Positions 55,920 to 64,000 of a stretch of DNA of 64,000 nt are shown here, one piece after another. How positions within the stretch are numbered: the stretch's first letter is position 1; every line of letters starts with the position of its first letter. The notes under the pieces are model-generated. The model was not told the DNA's origin. It saw nothing but the letters and a program-made list of their open reading frames with translations, and ran no database searches. The position numbers and the translations under genes were made by a program. The stretch covers positions 174,505,056-174,569,055 of the forward strand of contig OZ018326.1 of NCBI GenBank assembly GCA_963969495.1, written 5' to 3'. Source of the DNA: Ceratothoa steindachneri (lineage: Eukaryota; Arthropoda; Malacostraca; Isopoda; Cymothoidae).

Positions 55920-58900
55920 CTCAAATTTTTATGTCAAACAGTCACGTGAAGATGCTTAGTGTTCTCCAGATCATTTTAATAAGTTAATGTTGTTTCCTCA
56001 GCAAAAAGGAGGATGGGACGCATATTCACAGTTCAGGCACAAAGACTATCGCAGGGCCGGTAGACTTAACGTGCCCCCAACCTTTTGCTTTCAAAGCACA
56101 TGGTGGGATGTGGTATGTAACGGCGGGTACCAAATCTATATCTCCATGGGTGACCTATTCCACATTACATGATGCAAGGTGGAACTAAAGATCTTAAGGT
56201 TAGTAGCGGTCTAGAGTAGTCACTCTAGTACTATCCACTTTCTGTTGGAAGATGTGGACATTCATTACTGCCTAAAGTGAGAGGTCCTCTCAGAGATCGT
56301 CCACAGGTAGGCTTGGAATGCCTCAGGCAAAAATGATACCTTGAAAGCAGTTTAGGAGGGGGTCTCAGCTCACGCAAATATAAATATCATTTACTGTCGG
56401 ATGGCGGGAAGGAGGTTATGCCGTGGGAGCTGGTTTCATGGCTTCAAAAACAAAAAATGTTTAATATGGGAGTGCGCTAACGAGAGGGGTGTTAAGGGAC
56501 AATAAGGGAACGCGACAGGACCAGGAATTAGGTCTTCTGCGAGTAAGGAGAAAAAATTGACTCGCGACTAAGTTACCTGAAGTCTTAACTTAGAGAAATC
56601 CTTATTTACTTTAAATAACAATCAATCAGATTATGAGAAGAATTCAAAATACACCTCATGGCGGTATTACGTATATGGCTTCCAGATCTAGTACATGTTA
56701 TATTTGTCCTACCAACAAAAAGATTTGAAATTAATGCGGTAAACGCATCTGTTGTTGGGGATTGGTGCCAAATTTCGATTAGGTTCTGCTCGCAACCTTT
56801 TTCAATGCCTTTTAACTCTAATTATGAGAACATTTTCAATAAAATGCTTGAGCTAATTAGCGCACAAGAAGCATTTCTTAAATTTTTATATGAAGTTAAT
56901 AAATAAAAATATGAAATACAAATTATAGCAACGTTTTATATGTGAACATTATTATATAATTAGGTTATGTATTTATATACATTGCTTTTAAAAAGAAAAT
57001 GAGGAAATTCATATCATTTTCTCTATAGGTTAGTAATCTTCGAGAAGATGAAAAACATGGTTTTCAACTATCAACTAGAATATGAACATATAACTAGGAA
57101 GAAATAGGTGTACTCGGTATTACACTAACCAAATAAAGAGGACAGGAAGAGTGTCAGGATCACTATTGGTATCTGGGGATGGGCTTCATACTTAGTTAGC
57201 CAGAAGGTTGAGAATTTGAGAGTACTTACGAGTTTGCTCTGATACTGGATGGAGTATTACTTTCCACAAACTTGGCCGTACATGATCGGCTCGAATTCAC
57301 ATGTAGCAAATGTCAGGTAGATATATAAACTCAACCTGATCATCTTTTTACAAAATTACTTTCAAATTAGAACACATCCCTCCAACCTTGTTTACTTAAC
57401 GTAGATTTCGAAATGAGCAAATACTTAATAGGTAAACCAATGTAGAATAACCTCTATATATCTTGGTACTTTGTTTTAAATTCATATTGAACGGGAAAAA
57501 CTTCAGTGTGAATATCTGACAATGTCAGAAATTGCCTTATCTCGCAATGTTAGAAAAGTAAAGAAGTGATCCCGAATCTGCATTTGGATTTGGATCTACT
57601 TAATCTTAACAATATTTCTTTGGCTAAAACATTACACAAATTAAAGAACTTAAAGAAATATAATGATGACCTTTTGAAATATCTTTTACACAAAAATAAT
57701 ATGGATCTCAATTTTGTATTCAATACGTATAATTTGTGTGAAGAAACAAAAAATAGCAAACATTTTCTCTCATTATTAAAAGTAATATATGTGTGCGATG
57801 GATAAAAGCTTCACATGTTTAGGGCCGAGTTTTGTAAATTGTGTGAATAACCTATGGAATAATTGCGTCTCTTATCGATGTTAAAATGCATCATACCATT
57901 AAAACACGTCCGCCACATAGCTCGATTGCACAGCTCTGGAAAAGAGATCTTTTAAAAGAGAAGGTAGAACTTGTTATGCTCGTATAGATGCACGAATTTA
58001 AATGAAAACCTATTTTTGCCACCACCTAAAGATTTTCAACGTTGCTATAAAACGCAGTAAAGGAATTTGAAAATAGAGAAGGGGGCAAATAAATTTACCT
58101 GACCTTGTCTTTTTGGAACAGGTGTTAGTTAATATTCTATTTTTATTAAATAATCTACTTTTTTACAATATTTAACCACTATTATTCATTGCCTCAAAAT
58201 TATAGTCCCAGCACTCAATAAAGACAAAGTAATGTATGTAATAGAAAATCAATAAATTTGTATAGTGTTATTTAGCACAAATAAATAACGTTCCGATTTA
58301 TGACAAAATCATTCAAAAGCATATCCTTCTTTAGAAATGCTGACCAGAGAAGTTCTTCTCCTCTTGTTTGTTTGAATGGTATATATTTTTTAATATTTTT
58401 TTCTCTACTTACTTTAGATGCAAGCAGGTCATATGTATTTGATTAGCACATTTCCTAAGGTATGATTATTAACAAATCGTTATCGCAATATTTTCAATAT
58501 ACAGAGCCGCAATTTATTCCTTTGTAATGAGCTATAACCATTTGAGAGAAACATCTTCTAAAGATATAAATTTTCAATAATATTTATTAATTATCATTAA
58601 TATTTCTTATCGCTTGTTGACCTAAAGTACACTTTATTCTTCTAGGTCGCCTGAAGCCCTTCTCACATTGATGTTCTGTCTTTAGCGGTCCTCCATGATT
58701 ACCGATCAGGAGCAAATTTGTTTTCACTTATTCCATTTTGCCTTGACTTACGTCCTTGTCAACCTACTGTAATTTTCTTCTCTACTTTGGAGCTAAGGCC
58801 CTCTAAACTACTTTAAATGACTTCAAATTATTTACTGTCAATGATAACTTTTATGATAACATTCTAAATTTCTTAATTAAACAATACGATCAATGGAAAA

Positions 58901-59395
58901 ATTCATTGGATTCATGTTACTCACGAGTTTTCCTTGCGATTAATTGAGATCCATGGCTGATGCATCTTATTTTTTTTAATTATCCGTCACAATGAGCCAG
59001 TTCTGTCCAATTCAATTTAAGCCTTCCGCTGATTATATTATTATTCACTTAAAAAAACATGTCCATTTTCTGGCATATTAACAATAAAACACTGGATTTA
59101 TTTATGCGTTTATTAGAACAACTGAGCATTTATATGTTGATAGTACCTAAATTCTTTAAATATCATCAGAACAACGTTCTAACTAAAGCAAAGGTGGGCA
59201 AACCGATGACCGGAAAGGCTTTCCATATGGCCCGCCTAATTCCAGATTTCGACAAAATATGTATTGAAAATATGTATTGCCAAAATCTCATCTCATTATT
59301 TTTTATGTAAACGCTGGATTCTTAAATCAGTCATTTTTAAATATATATTCTTGAAAAACTATGATACTTACTAAATACTTATTCTCATTAGCCTT
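55920..59395. other. No gene seen
   Basis: GC-richer to about 56550, then AT-rich. Frames at 56658-56906, 57566-57805 and 59059-59310 are open but show no family signal. I see no repeat. Confidence 0.5.
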
Positions 59396-59400
59396 ATCTG

Positions 59401-59490
59401 CACGCTCTCTTTCGCTCGCGGAAGTTAAGCTACGTTGACTCTGATTAGCTGTTGGATGGGATGCCTCTGGGCCTTGGTATAATCGCATGA
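59401..59490 (+). rRNA. 5S rRNA-derived fragment (pseudogene or SINE head)
   Basis: CGGAAGTTAAGCTACGTTGA followed by CTGATTAGCTGTTGGATGGG and GCCTCTGGGCCTTGGTATAA follows the 5S rRNA order: box A region (GAAGTTAAGC), intermediate element, and box C region (TTAGTA.TTGGATGGGTGACC). About the first 35 bases of a 5S gene are missing or unrecognisable, and the 3' end has diverged. The box C region reads TTAGCTGTTGGATGGGATGC. It is therefore a 5S pseudogene or the head of a 5S-derived SINE, not a working gene. Confidence 0.75.
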
Positions 59491-59499
59491 TCTAGAACT

Positions 59500-60170
59500 G
59501 TATATCGACGTTCAGATTCCACGTTCGGATTCTACTATTATAAAACCTGGACATATTTTAAAGGGGTGTCAAAACTATGCCAAAATATTACCCTAGTTAT
59601 TAAGGTGTAGCTAGATCTATGACTATTTAGTATATGTAAACAAATACACAAAGGTAAATGCAATTATATTATATGTATTCGAAATTTATATCTAACTGTC
59701 TTTAAGAGCAGCACGCAAGCTATAAATACATATGCTTCAATATAGCACGCTGCTTAAAATTATTGCCCATCCCTGAAATAATGAACCACAACCAATAAAT
59801 AATTAATCTGCAAATAATCCAAGATATACTCGTATAACCGATCAATCTTATGTAATCCCAATGCCTGAAATAAACTAATATAATTTTGTATTAGTAATAG
59901 AGTAAATTTTTACCATCACGCTACATTCTAGATTTTCCTTTAATGATCCTTAGACATGATATATATGGATTTACCTTGAATTATTATAACCCTAGATATT
60001 ACAAGTTAAGCTAAGTGTCAGATATATCCTCCACAATTTAAAATTGGATATTTTTCCATACTATATTAACTATAAGTATCCTATTATTTGCTATGATTTC
60101 AACAATTCTTTGTCAAATGCGATTCCCATCACTATCATATATTTAACTTTTTATCTTCCGCCTGTACTAC
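59500..60170. other. No gene seen
   Basis: AT-rich sequence upstream of the retroelement. No long terminal repeat recognised. Confidence 0.5.
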
Positions 60171-60171
60171 T

Positions 60172-60514
60172 GTGTGTTCAATTATGGTTGGATACCGGCT
60201 CTGCCGGACGCCAAGGAGCGGGCAACCTTGTCTTTCGGGCATCCAACTCTCAGACAGAGCGCTCAATGCCCAAACAGGTTGGCCTAACCGCCCTGCAACA
60301 GCGACTAACTTCCCCCGCCAGAAAGGAATGGATCCGGGCCGCGGATCTGGCAGTGCCCAACGGTCTGCGCCTCGCGAAAAGATTACTGCGAGAACTAGGA
60401 AGTAACCAGACGGGATCTACCTTCACAAACATCGATTTAGCCAGTTCCACTACCTCGTCTTGGATTACAGCAAGTCCAGTTATTAGACCCACGCAAATGA
60501 AATTAAGCCCCTAG
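60172..60514 (+). pseudogene. Gag-like N-terminal block of the retroelement
   Basis: The frame includes LWLDTGSAGRQGAGNLVFRA, TALQQRLTSPARKEWIRAAD and NGLRLAKRLLRELGSNQ, ending KLSP plus stop. It is basic and Ala/Arg-rich, unlike the AT-driven frames nearby. LDTGSAG resembles a retroviral-type protease motif, but no flanking protease block supports that, so the match may be chance. The upstream part of the frame before 60172 is AT-rich and probably not coding. Confidence 0.45.
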
Positions 60515-60591
60515 AGGTTCCTCTGTTAGTTTATTTAACTAGTTTGATAATCTGGATATAAGTGAACCTAGTGCTGACTGTTAAGTCTTAA

Positions 60592-61100
60592 ATTACAGTG
60601 ATGAAATACAAAGTGATCATTTCACTCAGGATATAGACAAATCCTACATACTGCATGGAACAATAACTGGAATACCCACCCTCCCTCCCCTGTCGCCAGT
60701 CAGGGCCTCCATCTCCGAGGTCATTGACATAAACAGCCCGGATTTCCAGCACATCGAGATAAATAGAGGCTTTCCCCTTAAAGCAACCAGGGATCTTCGA
60801 AACTATTTCGAGGACATGGTCAACGAGTTAGGAGAACTCCATATAGAACAATACCAGCTACCTGAGATGCCGCCAAGTATAACTGTTTAACCTCTTCAGG
60901 GCTTGGCCGTACCCACGGTGCTAGAAATGCCAAACTTGGACTTCGACGAGGATACAGCATCTATTGTCTGCTCTATTGATCCCAGGGATTTCGTGGCCAG
61001 TGGTCCACCAGATATCCGCAACCCGGATAGGAATCGAAATAAACAGGATGCTCAAGTAAACACAGCCTGGGCACATCAAAATGAAACAAGATCTTTCTAG
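60592..61100 (+). pseudogene. Acidic middle block of the retroelement polyprotein
   Basis: One frame stays open over about 510 bp except for a TAA at 60888. It includes DEIQSDHFTQDIDKSYIL, SISEVIDINSPDFQHIEINR, DLRNYFEDMVNELGELHIEQ and LEMPNLDFDEDTASIV, and stops at 61100. It is acidic and well structured in appearance. I recognise no domain; it may be the linker between gag and RT. Confidence 0.5.
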
Positions 61101-62094
61101 TTGTTTCTACCATTTGCCACTACACACGAAGGCTGGACGTCAGTTCGGGATAAGAATAAGCCAGCAGCCATAGCAATTCAAACGCCTCCCTATGGGTTCC
61201 TGTGGCTCACCGTACTTAATGCAATATTGTATGGAGGCAATATCATAGACATGGGCCTGCAGACATGGAGCCGTGACTTCCACATATTTGGATGATATAC
61301 TCATTGCTGGGCCTCTGGACACTGTCCTTAATACTCTGGAGGAATTCCTGGACTCAAGCCCTTAGATCAACATAGGTAAGTCACAACTCACACCCTCGGA
61401 GCCAATACTCTACTTAGGCATATATATATAGACCTCAAACATGCAAAGGCTAGAATTACCACTACAATTGCAACGAAAGTCACCAACAGACTCTCATACT
61501 GCATGAGCCTAAATTTGGACTTCAAGTACTGGCAAAGATTGGGTGGCCTCCTGAACTTTGTGGTCCTAATATTACAATTACCTTTTCTATGGGTACAAAT
61601 GTGTAACTCGGCAAGAACACACAACTACTTAGACCAAAGGCTTGCCTACCTTATACTCCTAATAGACACCAAATAGAGAGCCTGGTTCAAAAAAAAATTA
61701 GACTCCACCCTCGTTTATAGCGACGCTTCGTTAACCGGAATAACCATACCTCATGCTAATCAGTCATGGTCCTACCGTACCACATAAATTCAAGCCCCGC
61801 CATTTGCCTACTTTTAAGAAACAGCGGCCCTCTTGATAACACTCCTCCTTTTCCCGATTGCCCGTATCATGGCAGATTGTATACTGGCCATCAACAATAC
61901 CAGGAGGAAAAAAATCCCACCAGATATACTCTTTCCAACTACATGGATTAACATTACAAGACTTATCTCTTGTCTAGAGACATTCCACAAAAAAATATCC
62001 GATATGTTCGATCCTCCAAGAACCTCGCCGATCGTCCATCCCGAACCGACTTTGACTCGGAAGACCTGCGTCTATAGCCCGACCATCATCGCCT
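61101..62094 (+). pseudogene. Reverse transcriptase and RNase H, frameshifted
   Basis: RT blocks in order: FYHLPLHTKAGRQFGI (near 61105-61155), RLPMG..GSPYLMQ (near 61185-61230), the catalytic box TYLDDILIAGPLDTV (61281-61325), and INIGKSQLTPSEPILYLGIY (near 61368-61425). YWQRLGGLLNFVVL (near 61525-61570) follows and has the shape of a thumb/connection block. RNase H follows with LVYSDASLTGIA (61710-61745), which carries its first aspartate, then an APPFAY..ETAALL block (glutamate) near 61795-61835, and ADCILAINN near 61870-61900. There the third catalytic residue is asparagine instead of aspartate. Stops and frameshifts are spread throughout. Confidence 0.75.
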
Positions 62095-62200
62095 AGCCAT
62101 AGGCTATATAAGGCGAAGATAGCAAGGGATGGACACATCCGCTCGCCGGTTTCTTTTCGGGCGCACCCCTCCAAATAAATTTTGATATAGCCCTTACCAC

Positions 62201-64000
62201 CCACCCGTACCTTTTGTCTTTTTGCGCTTATCGCACTTCCCTCACTCCACTTAATTTTATAATTGTTTTATATAACATTTATTAATAAGGTTCATTCCTC
62301 ATATTTCTCAAACTTTGTAAAAAACTTTAATAAACTGATTCATCTCCCCTTTTATTCCAAAAAAGAAGAAGAAAATAAAGGATCAGGTATTAAATAAAAG
62401 AAAAAATCATAAATTCGTAAACGAATGTGAATAAAGCACTGGAATTTCAGTGGTGGGAAATCGCATATCCATTATGGGACCATGGCCAAAAATATGAGAA
62501 CATATAAAACTGGCGACAATTCTTGCCAGACCCCAAACCGGGCGCAAACGGGTACAGTCACTTCCAGCCTCACTCCAAATGGTTTCTATCCGAAATTCCC
62601 GGATGTAAAGACGGGTTGCTTTGTCTCATTGGACAGAAATTTTGATATTAATGTTTTTATTGTCTACAATAAAGATGCTGATCATAAGAGATTATACATG
62701 AAACCGTTACTTTGGTTAATGGTTTTCTACCGATCGCCCTTAATTTTCAGGTCTTTGTTACTGTTGCACTACTTTACATAATTACAGACCGACAAAGAAA
62801 CTAAAATCCACTCAAGCCCAGTCCAAGGAGGAAAAGAAAGGATGAGAGTAGATAAATGCGGACTGATAAAAATGGGATATAAATCACATATGATTCATTT
62901 GCTGTCAAACACTAGAGAACGTTAGTTTTTTTGCTGATTGCTTGAATTCGTTACTGATAGTGGCCTGATTGGTTAACTCACTCAAATACAGTTCACACTT
63001 AATATAAATGAAAACATTTAGCATTTTAATTCTAGACTTCGATGAGATGACCATGGAAGCGACGATTTTCTAGTGCAAGCAAATGAAAAATCGTCAGTCT
63101 TGTCTTCGTATAATTTAATTCTAATTTAAGGAATTATATGGATTCAATATGGAACAGCATATCCTAATTGAATTTGTCAAAGCACCTTGTACAAAGGAAT
63201 GCAGCTCTTAGCTATTACGGACGCTACAACAGAGTGTCAAAACTTTTAAGCTGTTTTAAAATAATGCAACGAAAGCATTTCGAGACACAGGGTGCTTGAT
63301 ATAATACAACCAGCGCTAAGTAGATCAAACTTCGGTCGACTTAGATGCTCTGTTTCCACATGACTAATCCAAACCCTATTAAGTACATATTCTAATTCAA
63401 CTGGATTCTTGCTTTAAGATAGTATTCAAATAACCCAAATTTATTTATTTAAAAGTCCACGAACAAGTTTCAATGATCGCATAAGAAGTTTGAAAGAGGT
63501 ACTCTAAAGTTATATTGTAGGATTCGCCTTGAATTTTTTTTCAAGCTGTGTTTCAAAATAATAAGAAGAGCTTTGGGAGGAATTGCCATTCAAAAAACCT
63601 TAGCCGCGTCATGAGAATCGTTCCATTGGATACTGGAAAAGGGCATCATTAAGATTTATTTTTTCGATTTTTTTGCAATTTTAGAATGAAACATCAAATA
63701 AGGCAGGAAATATCCATCACGGAGAGACACTGCTTTTATTTATTAGAACTCACAAGTGAAGTTATAGTTGTATAACTTCATTGCTTACATCAGATTCACG
63801 TATATCACTTACATCGCCTAGTTAAGGAAGTTCCTTGAATACAGGTACTGGACTTTCATCTAAATGAAGCACTGGACGAATTGATGAATCAAAATTTGGG
63901 TAATATATTTTATGTCGCGTTTTCTTGCTATAACCAGAAGTCTTTGTGAGACTAAAGTACCAATCGTTTACATGTTTTATTTGGCTCTCGCCACACCATA
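62201..64000. other. No gene seen
   Basis: A frame at 62482-62781 is open but has no motif. CATATAAAACTGGCGACAAT (near 62500-62520) resembles an LTR end followed by a TGGCGAC primer site, but no second support exists. Otherwise AT-rich. Confidence 0.45.

Larger units (their letters stand above)
60172..62200 (+). mobile_element. Broken retroelement with YLDD-type reverse transcriptase
   Basis: This 2-kb stretch is less AT-rich than its surroundings. It carries three broken coding blocks in order: a basic, gag-like block (60172-60514), an acidic block (60592-61100), and RT plus RNase H (61101-62094). A TATATAAGGC with GC-rich sequence after it, then AATAAA (about 62179), looks like an LTR-type promoter and poly(A) region. 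No second copy of that region exists in the window. The RT box YLDDILIAGP and the style of the RNase H do not fit standard Ty3/gypsy. DIRS-like or another divergent lineage is possible. Confidence 0.7.

Noticed and set aside
56658..56906. 82-codon frame ending close to an AATAAA-like sequence
   Set aside because: The reading shows no recognisable domain and AATAAA is frequent by chance in this sequence. I kept it out of the gene list.
57566..57805. Leu/Asn/Lys-rich 79-codon frame
   Set aside because: Composition fits chance in AT-rich DNA; no family resemblance, acceptor or poly(A) pattern that would support an exon.
60172..60210. LDTGSAG as a retroviral-type protease active site
   Set aside because: The motif stands alone. 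The following sequence lacks the other protease blocks, so it was not called as a protease.
62482..62781. 99-codon frame after a TGGCGAC word as a new retroelement start
   Set aside because: No LTR pair, no gag motif and no repeat support. A 7-base primer-site match is too weak.

Overview
The window is AT-rich, non-coding-dominated eukaryotic DNA, and almost every recognisable protein in it belongs to a transposable element. The mix points to an arthropod: mariner and Tc1-type transposases, a Ty3/gypsy element with a Glu/Arg-rich gag, Penelope-like elements (PLEs) with GIY-YIG endonucleases, several LINE lineages, and a pseudogene of a repeated arthropod protein family. I cannot name the species; a copepod or arachnid would fit, but that is a guess. 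No bacterial operon, CRISPR array or complete cellular gene is visible. All pieces carrying an RT, endonuclease or transposase are broken.

Layout. 1-0.76 kb: degenerate pentamer-type satellite with larger duplications. 1.45-1.92 kb: possible 3'-terminal exon with frame breaks. 3.7-4.65 kb: deleted pseudogene of the repeated arthropod protein family. 5.7-7.9 kb: CR1/Jockey-group LINE, minus strand (zinc knuckle, endonuclease, reverse transcriptase, C-terminus). 11.6-12.5 kb and 23.65-24.55 kb: two copies of one internally deleted mariner. 13.8 and 16.9 kb: foldback repeats. 17.9-18.2 kb: possible terminal exon. 20.0-20.7 kb: Tc1-type relic. 22.4-24.6 kb: LINE RT fragments, one of them split by the second mariner copy.

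25.76-31.37 kb: the best-defined element, a Ty3/gypsy retrotransposon on the minus strand. It has 1.54-kb near-identical LTRs, a perfect 5-bp target duplication, a polypurine tract, gag zinc knuckle and protease. Most of its RT and all of its RNase H and integrase are gone. It sits inside an older mariner transposase relic. 32-34 kb: a tRNA-headed SINE-like unit and its solo tail. 34.7 kb: LINE RT fragment.

36.4-50 kb is a PLE-rich stretch. It holds at least three PLE lineages, two of them arranged as head-to-head inverted copies and bordered by long (TA)n arrays, with further transposase relics and a LINE endonuclease fragment between them. 47.7-48.7 kb and 53.7-54.95 kb: more Tc1/mariner relics. 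55.1-56.5 kb: a GC-richer unidentified stretch with a 146-codon open frame. 59.4 kb: 5S rRNA-derived fragment. 60.2-62.1 kb: a broken retroelement with a YLDD-type reverse transcriptase and RNase H.

The window is best read as a record of nested insertion. A gypsy element landed in a mariner, a mariner landed in a LINE, and PLEs stand next to TA repeats. The most unusual signals are the PLE/(TA)n association with inverted-copy architecture, the two mariner copies sharing one deletion joint, and the unclassified YLDD retroelement.
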